Part shown: in pieces, positions 39,401 through 49,601 of the stretch | How positions within the stretch are numbered: position 1 is the first letter of the stretch | Layout of the letters: every line of letters starts with the position of its first letter | NCBI RefSeq assembly: GCF_020906515.1 | Contig: NC_085849.1 | Location: 1,488,001 to 1,552,000 of the forward strand | DNA length: 64,000 bases | Source of the DNA: Vanrija pseudolonga | Taxonomy: Eukaryota > Basidiomycota > Tremellomycetes > Trichosporonales > Trichosporonaceae | Direction of reading: 5' to 3' | Notes under the pieces: generated by a model | What the model was told of the DNA's origin: nothing | Seen by the model: only the letters and a program-made list of their open reading frames with translations | Database searches by the model: none | Program-made: the position numbers and the translations under genes

Positions 39401-41168
39401 ATGACGAGGGGAAACAACATCTTGCATCTCAACACCAATGAGTTTGCCCTTTTGCGAGCCAAGGTCGCCAGCTGCATGTCGCTCCTGATCAGTCATTTTG
39501 ACATTCTCGGCGCCCGATCAAGCTTGGAAGCCAAGAAGGAGTCGGAGCGCTTGGAGGGCCTGCGTCGAATGCAGCGCATCTTCGAGAGACCCGACGAGGA
39601 CGACTTCTTCCTGCCTAGAGCCCCAACGCCCGACAGTGCTTCCAAGATGCAGAGCAGGGCAGAGCGCTCCCTGCGTCTGGTGCGCGACGAGCGCCTCGCC
39701 CTCATTTCCGACCTCGAGCAGCAGCGTCTGGGCTTGTCGACGGACCAGCACCTTATGGGTCGAGTTCTCGACGAAGAGGTCTCCGAGGACCGCGCTCTCG
39801 TCTTCCTTGCCGCCAGTGCCAGCAACATCTCGCTGCGCTGGCAGCAGGGAGGGTTCATTGGCGGTGGTGCGAATGGCTCGGTCTACCTCGGTTTCAACCT
39901 GGACTCTGGCGGCATTATGGCTGTCAAGGAGATTCGCGTGCAAGACATTACCAACTCGCCCGCGCTGTACAAACAGATCAAGGACGAGGCAGATGTAAGT
40001 TGGGGGCATAATGGACGGGTTACTGACAGCTTCAGGTCATGCAGATGCTCTCGCATCCCAACATTGTCGACTACTACGGCATCGAGGTGCATCGCGACCG
40101 TGTCTACATTTTCGAGGAGTACTGCCCAGGTGGCTCGCTTGCCAACCTTTTGGAGCACGGCCGCGTCGAGGACGAGGACGTGATTATGGTGTACGCATGG
40201 CAGATGCTGCAGGGATTGCAGTACCTCCATTCTCAAGGCGTCGAGCACAGGGACGTCAAGCCAGACAGTGAGCTGTCGCTTTTGGACCTGAGCTAAACCC
40301 CAGACATTCTCCTCGGTGCCAACTCGGTCCTCAAGTTTGTCGATTTCGGTGCTGCCAAGGTCATCATCAAGGGCAATAGGACGATGGCCAAGACGCGTGC
40401 GATTTCCAAGTCCAAGTCTGGTGCTGGAACGGACGCAGGCCCGGCAGTGATGAACTCACTGGCAGGCACCCCAATGTACATCGCTCCAGAAGTCATCAAG
40501 GGCGGTGCCGGTAGACTTGGCTCGGCGGACATGTGGTCGATGGGCTGTGTGGTCCTTGAGGTCACGACTGGGTGAGTGGCTCAGCACTGGAGATGGGCGA
40601 TTACTGACGCGTGACAGTCGCAAGCCGTGGTCCAACCTTGACAACGAGTGGGCCATCATGTTCCACATTGGCATCGCCACACAGCATCCGCCACTCCCAG
40701 AGCCAGGACAGCTCTCTGAGCTCGGCATTGACTTTATCGAGCAATGCTTGACGCTCGACCCAGAGAAGCGTCCGACTGCGACAGAACTTCTCAACCACCC
40801 TTGGCTTGCGCCGATGCGGGAATACGTGCGTTCGGACGGAGATCTTAGCCGGGCGTATTACTGATGCTCCTCAGACTGTTCCTGACCAGTCACCAGCTGG
40901 CTCGAGCCTCCCATCGGCGTTCACCGAAGCGGGCGAGCACTACCCGTCTCCTTTGGGCCAACACGAAGTCGTCGTTGAAGATTACGCATCGTACGCTTCG
41001 ACGCCGCCTACCTCGACACCACCATTGTCGTCGACCATGTCGGCCTCGACGGCAATTACGACGCCTGCACAATCCCCTCTGGTGCCAGTTGGGTGCCCCA
41101 AGCCATCCTCATTGTCTGCCTTTGGACCATCAACACTGGCATCCGAGGATCCTGGCCTGCCTGATTAG
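36363..41168 (+). CDS. SSK2: MAPKKK of the HOG pathway (Ssk2/Ssk22 type)
   Basis: Cytosolic MAP kinase kinase kinase activated by the Ssk1 response regulator, phosphorylating Pbs2 in osmotic and stress signalling. About 1521 aa. Exons: 36363-36537, 36606-39994, 40036-40267, 40304-40571, 40618-40825 and 40875-41168. The long middle part has the conserved Ssk2-type regulatory region (FHWKLKNKSK-type helices, LYEEQGTYIFADGSLWDRPE). The kinase domain spans about 1137-1417: GGGANGSVYLGF loop, MAVKEI lysine, EHRDVKPDNILL, VDFGAAKV and TPMYIAPEVIKGG are all intact. Exon 5 could read through to a stop at 40864. I prefer a 49-nt intron (40826-40874: GTGCGT, CTGAT, CTCAG) because it opens a further 98-residue Ser/Thr/Pro-rich tail with coherent codon use. 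Confidence 0.9.
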
Positions 41169-42174
41169 TTGTGGCAGGCGAGGTGTTGTTGTTGTCCATC
41201 ACTCTCTCTGGCTTGTTTTCCCCTCTATCCATCATACCCTTCAACCCCTATCCACGTATCTCTTTCTATTCGCTTCTATTCTCATCTCTCGTGTAGTGAT
41301 TGTGTTGTGTTTGTAAGGAGGCGACAGGGCAAAGCAATAGGAAGTCACAAGTTGCAAAGTATGGCATGCCACAGAGGCAATCACCGCTTGAATTTCCGCC
41401 ATTGTTGAGTGAGGCCGCCAGCGCCGCCTAGCGAAGGGGGGGGACAATGCGGGGCGGCGTCAATGGTGGCGCCAGTGGCCGAACGACGGAGCGCGTCACA
41501 TAACGGACAGGTGGTCGCGTGGTGCCTGGCGAGGTGGGTGAAGAATTAATTTGATTCCGTCAGCCCCTCTGGTTCCTTGGTGCTGGAAAGTTGGTGCCAC
41601 TGCAGGACCAGATTGGGGAGCAGCCCTAGTGCTGGTGCCACCTCTGCTCGCTGGCTGGCTGGCTGCCAGGTTGCCTGCCAAATACCCACCGCTCAACTTC
41701 TCTTTCTTCTCAACTCTTACAGAGTTGAATCAGTTGCATCTAACAGGTAAGTGGTTCAATGGCTCTGGGTGGCAACAATCAACGACAACAACGACGACAC
41801 GCACTGCACACCATTGTCCTCCCCCTCACACACAACCCTTATCCACACGCCGTCACCGTCGCACGACTCGCGACGACCACCAACCCACACAAAGCGTGAC
41901 TCTTAGCGGCGAATTTTCTTCATCACGTCCCCCCCATCCATCCCTGCCTGCCAAACAAGTCAAGTGACACGCGCTGACCACCACACCTTCCTTTGCATCA
42001 CTCATCCATCTGCACACCCGTCTGCTGCATATAACTCGTCCCATTATCTCGCTTTCATGGTCTCTTCAATCCGGGCAGCCTCCTAAAAAACCCACGTCAA
42101 CGCTTCGCTAAATACTACGTGGACGAGCCCACCCAAAACCCGAAAAACCAAAACTACCAACCCAACACTCCAAA
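41169..42174. other. PAB1 promoter and leader
   Basis: About 1 kb. TATAA lies at 42030-42034. The leader 42085-42174 is A/C-rich and G-poor, with several AAAA/AAAAAC runs. A nine-codon ORF (42057-42086, ATG to TAA) lies so close to the TATA that it may not be transcribed. A GTAAGT at about 41748 could be a leader donor. No other gene is seen. Confidence 0.55.
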
Positions 42175-44282
42175 ATGTCGTCCGAGACCGCTGCCCCCGC
42201 CGCCGCCGCGCCGGCCACCTCGCCTTCCCCCGCCGCCGCGCCCATCCCGGCCACTCAGGCCGCTGCCGCTGCTGCTGCCGCCGGTGCTGCGGCCGCCGCT
42301 GCCGGCGGCAACGCGCAGCCTGCCCCTACCTCGACCACCGGCGCCCAGCAGCCTGGCAACAGCGCCTCGCTCTACGTCGGTGAGCTCGACCCCTCGGTCA
42401 CTGAGGCCATGCTCTTCGAGATCTTCAACATGGTCGGCCCTGTCGCGTCCATCCGTGTCTGCCGTGACGCGGTGACGCGCCGCTCGCTCGGCTACGCGTA
42501 CGTCAACTACCTCAACGCTGCCGACGGCGAGCGTGCCCTCGAGCACCTCAACTACTCTCTTATCAAGAACCGCCCCTGCCGCATCATGTGGTCGCAGCGT
42601 GACCCCGCGCTCCGCAAGACTGGCCAGGGCAACATCTTCATCAAGAACCTTGACGACAAGATTGACAACAAGGTGGGTTGGGGAAAGGAAGGGAAGGTTG
42701 TGGGGATGGTTTTGTTGACAGACAATAGGCTCTTCACGACACGTTTGCCGCCTTCGGCAACATCCTTTCTTGCAAGGTCGCCACTGACGAGAACGGCAAC
42801 TCGCGCGGTTTCGCTTTCGTTCACTACGAGACCGGTGAGGCTGCTGACGCCGCCATCAAGGCCGTCAACGGCATGCTCCTCAACGACAAGAAGGTCTACG
42901 TTGGCCACCACATCTCGAAGAAGGAGCGTCAGTCCAAGGTCGAGGAGCAGCGTGCCCAGTTCACCAACATCTTCGTCAAGAACCTTGACCCCGAGTTCAC
43001 CCAGACTGAGCTCGAGGACCTCTTCAAGCCCTTCGGCGAGATTGTCTCGGCTGCCCTCGGCTCGGACGAGGCTGGCTCCTCCAAGGGCTTTGCCTTTGTC
43101 AACTTCACCTCTCACGAGGCTGCCCGCGCCGCCGTCGACGAGGTCAACGACCGTGACATCAAGGGCCGCAAGGTCTTCGTCGGCCGCGCCCAGAAGCGTG
43201 CCGAGCGTGACGAGGAGCTCCGCCGTGTCCACGAGGAGCGCCGCCTTGAGAACGAGTCGAAGAACGCCGGCGTCAACCTCTACGTCAAGAACATTGACGA
43301 CGAGTGGGACGACGACCGCCTCCGCACCGAGTTCGACTTTGCCGGTACCATCACCTCGGCCAAGATCATGCGCGACGACAAGGGTGTCTCGCGTGGCTTT
43401 GGCTTCGTCTGCTTCTCGCAGCCCGACGAGGCTACCCGTGCCGTCCAGGACATGAACGGCAAGATGATCGGCACCAAGCCCCTCTACGTCTCCCTCGCCC
43501 AGAAGAAGGAGGTTCGTCGCCAGGCCCTCGAGTCGCAGATGCAGCAGAGAAACGCTCAGCGTCTCCAGTACGCCGCTGCCAACGGCATGGGTGGCCCCCA
43601 GGGCTACATGCAGGCTGCCCCCATGTACTACCCCCCCATGGGCCCTTACGGTGCCCCCATGATGCCCGTTCGTGGCGGTGTCGTCGGCTACCCCGGCGCT
43701 CCCCCCATGATGGGTGCCCGCCCCGCTCGCTACCCTCCCTCGGGTCAGCCCGGTGCCCCCGTGCCCATGGGCTACATGCCCCCCAACGCTGGTGGCCCCT
43801 ACCCCGGCATGCCTGCCAACTACCCGGTCCGCCCCGCTGGCAACGCTCGTCCTCCCACCGCTGCCCCCGGTGGCGCTCGCCCCAACGGCTCGTCGCCCGT
43901 CGCTGCCCAGCAGAACCTGCCCCGCGGCCAGATCCCCGCCCGCCCCCAGGTTGACGCCGCGCCTGCCCCCGCCGCCAACACCCTCAACGCCCAGACCCTT
44001 GCCCGCGCCTCTGCCGCCGAGCAGAAGCAGATGCTTGGTGAGGCTATCTACCCCCTTATCCACGAGTCGCAGCCCGACCTTGCCGGCAAGATCACCGGCA
44101 TGCTCCTCGAGATGGACAACGCCGAGCTCCTCCACCTGGTTGAGTCGCCCGCTGCTCTCCAGGAGAAGGTTGACGAGGCCCTCCGTGTCCTTGAGGAGTG
44201 GAGCAAGGCCGACGAGGAGGCCGCCAAGGCCGATGCCGAGAAGGCTGAGAAGGCTGAGAAGGCTGAGGAGAAGGCCGAGTAA
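42175..44282 (+). CDS. PAB1: Poly(A)-binding protein
   Basis: Cytoplasmic protein that coats mRNA poly(A) tails, bridges to eIF4G and regulates deadenylation. 683 aa in two exons, 42175-42672 and 42729-44282. An Ala/Pro-rich N-terminus precedes four RRMs: RNP2/RNP1 pairs [42 protein letters not shown] and NLYVKNI/GFGFVCF. A Pro/Gly/Met-rich linker and the C-terminal MLLE domain follow ([36 protein letters not shown]), then a Lys/Glu/Ala tail with [15 protein letters not shown]. Very biased codon use. The A-rich leader may allow autoregulation as known for human and yeast PABP mRNAs; this is inference. Confidence 0.96.
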
Positions 44283-44548
44283 GCTCTTGCTTACCCCCTT
44301 TCTCCTTCTTCTTGACGCGATCCCCCACCCCCTTATCTATCCTTTATTCTCCATGATGCCCTTCTGTATCCTTCCCGCCTAGACCCTGGCTCCTTCGCCT
44401 CTCGTGGACCGAGCGCAAGTTTGTGTGGTGTGTACGTTTGAGGGGGGCTGATATGCAACGATATAAGCTCTGAGGGTGTGATGGGAGGTGGCGACGCCAC
44501 TGTGACGATTTGAACAAGCTGCATCCAAAAAAACAAGAGGACAATATA

Positions 44549-46594
44549 CTAAAACCTGGTGACGTCGCGGCCAAAGAAGTAGGCGAGGGTCCAGTACATT
44601 GGTACGAGGATCTGGTTGCGCCACGACATGCTGAGGGTCATGTAGTAGGAGCGCCAGATGAACCACGCGGCGAAGCTGGGGCGTTAGCGGAGTGGTCAAC
44701 GTCGAACCAACTCACCCAGACAGCTTGGACTTTGGTCCCTCGACGGTAGATCCCGAGCGGTCGACCAGCGCCTGCCGGCAGTCAGTCTCGCGAGCCCTTG
44801 CTTGTCGCAGTGACACCGCACGCACCTGCTCCTTGCCGACAAACACCATGCTGCCCTTGTTCTTCCAGCTGAATGGCCCGATCGACTCCGGGGCCTTGCC
44901 CATTGAGAGACGCTTGAACTTCTTGTGCATGTAGTGGGCCATCTGGGACGCGACCTGCGCCGTGGCGGGGAGGCGTTGCCCGCTGTCCGGGGTTGAGTTG
45001 TCGCCGACCGCGAAGACGTGCGGCATCGGCTTGCCTTGGTCGTCGATCACGCGGAGGTACGGGTCGACGTGGATGCTGGGCGTTAGCTGGGGTACAGGCT
45101 GCGGCACGTACGAGTGTGTGTGCGGGTCCTTGGACACGCCCTTGAGGCTATTAACGAACGGGTTGACGCTCAGGCCGGTCGACCACACCAGCATGCCGTA
45201 CTGCACGCGCTCGACGGTCCCGTCGGCCTTCTTGAGCTCGATCCAGTCGGGGCCAGCAGCGAGGATGTGGCTGTTGCCGCGCACCGTGACGCCGTCGCGC
45301 GCAAACTTCTTCTCGGCATAGTGGCGCAGCTCGCCGTCAAAGCTCATGAGGATGCCCGGCGCGACGTCGTACAGCGTGATGCTGGCCAGCCCCCGCAGAC
45401 GGGGGTACAGCCGGTCGACGTCCTCGGTGATAAAGTCGCACAGCTCGGCGGCGAACTCGACGCCCGTGGGTCCGCCGCCTACCACGCGGAAGGAGAGCAG
45501 CGCGCGACGCTCGTCGTCGGTGATGTTGGGCTCCGAGGCGAGTTCGAGGCATTGCCTAAGGGAGCGGCGTCAGCCGCGACCGTCCGTTCGATCGAGTGGG
45601 CGAGCCAACGCCCAAACCGCGCCACTTACAACAGCCGCAGCCTGATCCGCCTGGCATCGCGCACATCCTTCAAGAACATGGCGTGCTCGGCGACGCCCGG
45701 AGTCCCAAACGATGCGGACCGGCACCCTGTGGCGATGACGAGCGCGTCGTACGGGATGTCATAGTTCTTGCTGAGCTTCTGCTCGGGCAGCAGCGCGACG
45801 TCGGTCGCGTCCGACTTGTCGCGCTGGACCTTTGTGTGGTCGGAGAGCGAGGCGGGGGCGACGGTGACGGTCTTGTTGGCAAAGTCTACGCGGCGTGCGT
45901 TAGCACGCCGTCTGCCGGGTGATGGCCATGGGCTGGTAGGCGATGCCACTCACCAACGCTCTCAGCACGCGCCTGCGCATACTCGACCCCCTCGATACTC
46001 CGCACCGGCTCGGTCGCGCACCGGAACTCGAGCGTGCCGGTAGTTGTGGAGGCGAGGAAGGGCGTGAAGGAGAAGTACGAGTTGGGGGAGACGACCGTGA
46101 CTGAGAAGCAAGTGAGCGGTGAGCGGCGGGGAGCATAGCGAGCTGCCGCGGGCTTGAGCTGGGGCGAGGTGTGAGAGAGCGAAGCCAGGCCACGGGTACG
46201 TCGAGCAGCCGGCGAAGCACGAGCTCCTCAGCCTCAGACACCCATGCTTGCTCGTTGAGTGTAGCCGCACCGCACCCGCTAGCTCGTCGCCGCGGCCACA
46301 CAGGACTCACCATCATAGAACGACTTGTCGATTTTCCTATGCCATTGTCAGCTCGCCCGCCCAGCGACCGCACACAAGCCGGTCGACCCACCGAGCGAGA
46401 TTGTACCCCGCCCACCCGGACCCGAGGATGACGATGCGGCCCTTACGCTCGATCACGGTGGTCGAGGACATGAAGGACGCGAGGGGCGCCGTCGCGGGCG
46501 TACTCGTGCTCGTGCTCGCGTGCCGGCGCAGAGGGTGGGCGACGAGGTGGCGCAGCGAGGTGGCGCTGGCCCTTGTTGTGGTGAGGGGCAGCAT
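44549..46594 (-). CDS. Alternative (type II) NADH:ubiquinone oxidoreductase, mitochondrial
   Basis: Single-chain, non-proton-pumping FAD enzyme that passes electrons from NADH to ubiquinone at the inner membrane (NDI1/NDE1 family). 502 aa in eight exons: 46594-46392, 46336-46311 (26 nt), 46100-45954, 45885-45630, 45555-45112, 45075-44826, 44771-44716 and 44675-44549; total divisible by three. A Ser/Thr/Arg presequence is followed by the FAD motif VILGSGWAGYNLAR (54-68), FSFTPFLASTTTGTLEFR, the NADH motif VVGGGPTGVEFAAEL, and HVFAVGDNS. The C-terminal amphipathic anchor is SYYMTLSMSWRNQILVPMYW. No EF-hand is present. Side of the membrane (Ndi or Nde) cannot be told. An in-frame Met at 46639 exists, but the 46594 start gives the better leader. 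Confidence 0.92.
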
Positions 46595-47200
46595 TGTGTG
46601 TGTAGTGGTGAGATGGGGGCGTTGAGAAGAAGACAACAAGTGACTACCTGCTTTATTGACACGGCGTAATGTGGCTTTACGATGCCCTGGTTACATTGAT
46701 ACGATACCCGCACACGGACAGTGCATGTTCCGAGGTCCGACGTCGCTCTTTTCTCATCGGAAGACGTAGACACAGAGACAAACAGGACCTTGGTATCACT
46801 TTAGGTGGGCACTAAATGACATCACTGGCGCACGGAGATCGAGTCGGGTGCCCGGCTATCAATCTGTATTTCGGAGCAAGTCGCGGAGACGTTCGAGTCG
46901 TGCCGGGCGCCCGTCGGCGCGCGCTATTTGGTTATAAGAGGTGGCATGCGGCATGCAGAGGGGAGGTATTTGGTAAACGCGTTGCATTCAATGCTGCTGC
47001 TGGCGTGAGTTTTTGGTTTAAGAGGAGGGCTGGAGCTTGCGTGTGGCGCCGGCAGCGCGGCATACCGTCGTTGGCAGAGATAACGCGCTGGCGCACTGCC
47101 GCCCCGTCGTGGCGGCCCGTCACCGGCAGCGCGCCACACTGAGTAAACCAAGTCACCATGCAATGCATTGATCGTCTGTGCGCGCGCCACTACGGTCTAG
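46595..47200. other. Intergenic region, NADH dehydrogenase promoter / rhodanese 3' end
   Basis: About 600 bases between tandem minus-strand genes. I see no repeat, RNA gene or convincing ORF. Confidence 0.55.
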
Positions 47201-48451
47201 CTACACCAGCACGAACGGCCCCAGCTCAGCCGCAGCGGAGCGGGGCAGCGCGCGGCTCCACTCGGTGTAGTCGGGTATCATCCCTGCCTCGTTATCACCC
47301 TCAGTCCTCTGGCCGGGGAGGATGCCCCCCGCGGTGTGTTCGCTGCCGAAGACATAGACGTCGACGAGGCGGCTCGCACGGAGCCAGCGCGCGAGCGCGA
47401 GCGCGCGCGTGTGCGGCGCCGCGTCGACGAGCACCACGCGCGACCGGTACACGGGCGTGTACTCGTCTATGCTCTCGATGTACTGCCCGCCCGGGACGTG
47501 CCGGACGCGCGCAGCGGCCGCGGGCGACAGAAGGGGGTACGATGTGCCAGCGACGAGACGCGGGTCGAGGAGGTACGTCGTGCGGTCGGGTTCCGCGAGC
47601 CACTTGTCGACCGTCGATGGGTCGGCGCGCGGGATGCCGCCGGTCGCTGGGTGGTCCTCCAGCGCGTGGGTCGTAGGGAGTGGGGGAACCGGCGCACTGC
47701 CCGGCTCCAGCTCGCCCCCGGCCTCGACCCACGCCTGCGTTCCCCCCTCGAGGAAGTACGCCGGGTTAGGCAGCCCCCACCACTGGAGGGACGCGGCGCC
47801 GAATTGGCCGCGGGTACGGTATGCGCATGTGATGACGACTGGGCGGGCTGGGTCGGCGTCGACCCCGGCCTCGCGCGCCTGGGCAGCCAGGAGCGCCGGC
47901 ACGGACGCGACCAGCTCGCCGCCTGGCAGGCCGAGCGCGCCGGGGATGGTCGCGCGCGCGTACTCTGCCCCCGAGCGCACGTCGAGCAATAGCGGCGGCA
48001 GCGCGCCGGCCGCCTCCGCCTTTTCGCGCGCAGCGAGCAGGTCGGCGGGCGCCCAGATCCGCTCCGAGAGGACCGCCTCGCGCCCGGCCTCCGCGAGCGC
48101 CTTGGACGGGCCCGCGACGTGCCGGAAGGCGCTGTAGCCTGCCTGCGTCCACGCGTCAAGCCCGCCGTCGAGCACGCGCACGTCGGTGAACCCCCAGGCG
48201 CGCCACGCGTCCGCGTCGGCACTGACGGCAGGCTCGTCGCCCGTGAGCACGACGAGCGTGCCCTTCCGCGGCACGACCGCCTCTGCGCGTTCCCGCCGGC
48301 CGGGCCACGACAGCGGGAGGTACGCCGCGTGGAAGATGTGCGCCGCACGGATGGCCGCCTCGTCGCGTACGTCGAAGAGCGCGAGCTCGCCGTCCGAGTC
48401 GAGCGCCGCGCGCAGGGCTTGGGGCGTGATAGTGGTCACTGCGGCGGGCAT
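47201..48451 (-). CDS. Intronless triple-rhodanese sulfurtransferase-like protein
   Basis: 416 aa in one exon with three rhodanese-fold units. Unit 1 (about 8-105) has DVRDEAAIRAAHI and DGGLDAW. Unit 2 (about 130-245) has DVRSGAEYARATIPGAL, the active-site loop ITCAYRTRGQ with Cys209, and EGGTQAWVEAGG. Unit 3 (about 275-400) has RHVPGGQYIES. Unit 1 has Thr70 (VLTGDEPA) and unit 3 Asp343 (VDAAPHTRA) where a persulfide Cys would be, so only the middle unit can carry sulfur. Multi-unit rhodaneses of this layout are common in bacteria. Together with the missing introns and very high GC, this suggests possible lateral origin (inference). TATA-like TATAT at 48505-48510 is about 55 bases before the ATG. 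No organelle leader is evident. Confidence 0.85.
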   Translation of the reverse strand: MPAAVTTITPQALRAALDSDGELALFDVRDEAAIRAAHIFHAAYLPLSWPGRRERAEAVVPRKGTLVVLTGDEPAVSADADAWRAWGFTDVRVLDGGLDAWTQAGYSAFRHVAGPSKALAEAGREAVLSERIWAPADLLAAREKAEAAGALPPLLLDVRSGAEYARATIPGALGLPGGELVASVPALLAAQAREAGVDADPARPVVITCAYRTRGQFGAASLQWWGLPNPAYFLEGGTQAWVEAGGELEPGSAPVPPLPTTHALEDHPATGGIPRADPSTVDKWLAEPDRTTYLLDPRLVAGTSYPLLSPAAAARVRHVPGGQYIESIDEYTPVYRSRVVLVDAAPHTRALALARWLRASRLVDVYVFGSEHTAGGILPGQRTEGDNEAGMIPDYTEWSRALPRSAAAELGPFVLV

Positions 48452-48624
48452 GATGGTGAGAGTTGATGTCGATGCATGGGGTCAGTGAGCGAGTATTCGG
48501 ATTGATATATTGTTGTTGCATGTCGCATCGATCACATCATCACCACACGACCGACTTTGCGGCTCGGCAGTGGCGCCGGCGGCAAGTGGCGGATACATCC
48601 GGTCGTGGCCCCCTCCCTCCTTCC

Positions 48625-49284
48625 TCACCATCCCTCCTTCTCGCACTCGTCAGCCCAGAACGCAGCCCACATCTCATCGCTCATACGGCGGCGGCGCGTC
48701 GTATGGCGCGCGGTGTCGTCTTCATCTTCCTCTCGCGGGCGCTTACGCGAGCGCGGTGTACCACCTTGCGGGCGTCAGCCGAGACTTCCCGCTCGCTGGC
48801 TGCCTGCCTCACCGCCGCCCTCGTCGCCCGCCAGCGCCGACAGGAATGCCACAGCGCCCCAGATATCAGACGTCACCATCCCGCGCGGGAGGTACGTCAG
48901 CGCCATGCCGAGCCGCTCGACGACGTAGCGCGGGGGGGGTGGGGGCGGGCGTGTGGAGGAGCTCCTCGCGGCTGCCGTGGGGTCGCCGCGCTCGGCGTCG
49001 CTGCCGGCTAGGTGCCGGATGTGTGATGTCCACTCGTCTGGAGTTGACGCTGGGCGCTGGGGGGTGCGGAAGATGTAGCTCGGTGGCGGAGGGGTGCGGG
49101 GTGGCGAGCTGTGCCGAGTGCCGCGGTCGCTTTCCTGCCCCGTCTGTGGGCCTCGCGTGGCGTCGTCGTCTTGACTCGCCTGCTCGGCCAGTGGCACGGG
49201 TGACGACGGGCGTGATGCTGCCACGGCGGCGGCGGCGGTCGCCTCTTCGATGGCGCGCTCGACAGGTGGTGTCGATGAGCTCAT
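48625..49284 (-). CDS. Hypothetical small nuclear-type protein
   Basis: I do not recognise a family. Two exons, 49284-48813 and 48764-48625, with a 48-nt intron (GTGAGG, GGCTGAC branch-like site, CGCAAG). The spliced frame encodes 203 aa. A disordered Ala/Ser/Pro/Thr-rich first half leads to PSYIFRTPQRPAS and DEWTSHIRHLAGSDAE, a poly-Pro run, then a more ordered segment YVVERLGMALTYLPRGMVTS and DIWGAVAFLSALAGDE. Exon 2 gives a nuclear-localisation-like RSRKRPREEDEDD, an RRRR cluster and the end MSDEMWAAFWADECEKEGW. That the splice joins two protein-like frames and deletes a frame change argues for a real gene. It lies between the rhodanese and MET5, all on the minus strand. Confidence 0.6.
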
Positions 49285-49601
49285 GGTCAAGATGGTTGAG
49301 GAGCGCGTCCGCATCCTGTTCCCTCCGGCGGCATGTTATACCCTCCTTACTCGTCTCGTCAGCCAGCCTCGGCCTCGACTGAGATCGACACAACATGCCT
49401 TCACGACACGACTCTCATGCCCAGACTCCATCCACACAGATGAGTTGTCCGCGCCGCACACAAACACGCCACACACTCGGGCACGCTGCGCGTGCCCTCG
49501 TGCCCTCGCTTTGTCCGATGCAACGATCCATAGATACTACAGGGCTATAACTTATCCAAAATGCAGGAAACAACTACACTCCTCACTCTCTACACCACCG
49601 C
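49285..49601. other. Short intergenic region upstream of the hypothetical gene
   Basis: 317 bases holding the promoter of the small hypothetical gene and the 3' flank of MET5. Nothing distinctive is seen. Confidence 0.55.

Noticed and set aside
40505-40864. SSK2 ending at the TGA at 40862-40864
   Set aside because: A good 49-nt intron (40826-40874) removes this stop and joins a coherent Ser/Thr/Pro-rich exon. I kept the early stop only as an alternative.
42552-44135. 527-codon minus-strand frame opposite PAB1
   Set aside because: Shadow of PAB1 produced by strong third-position bias. PAB1 on the + strand has all four RRMs and MLLE.
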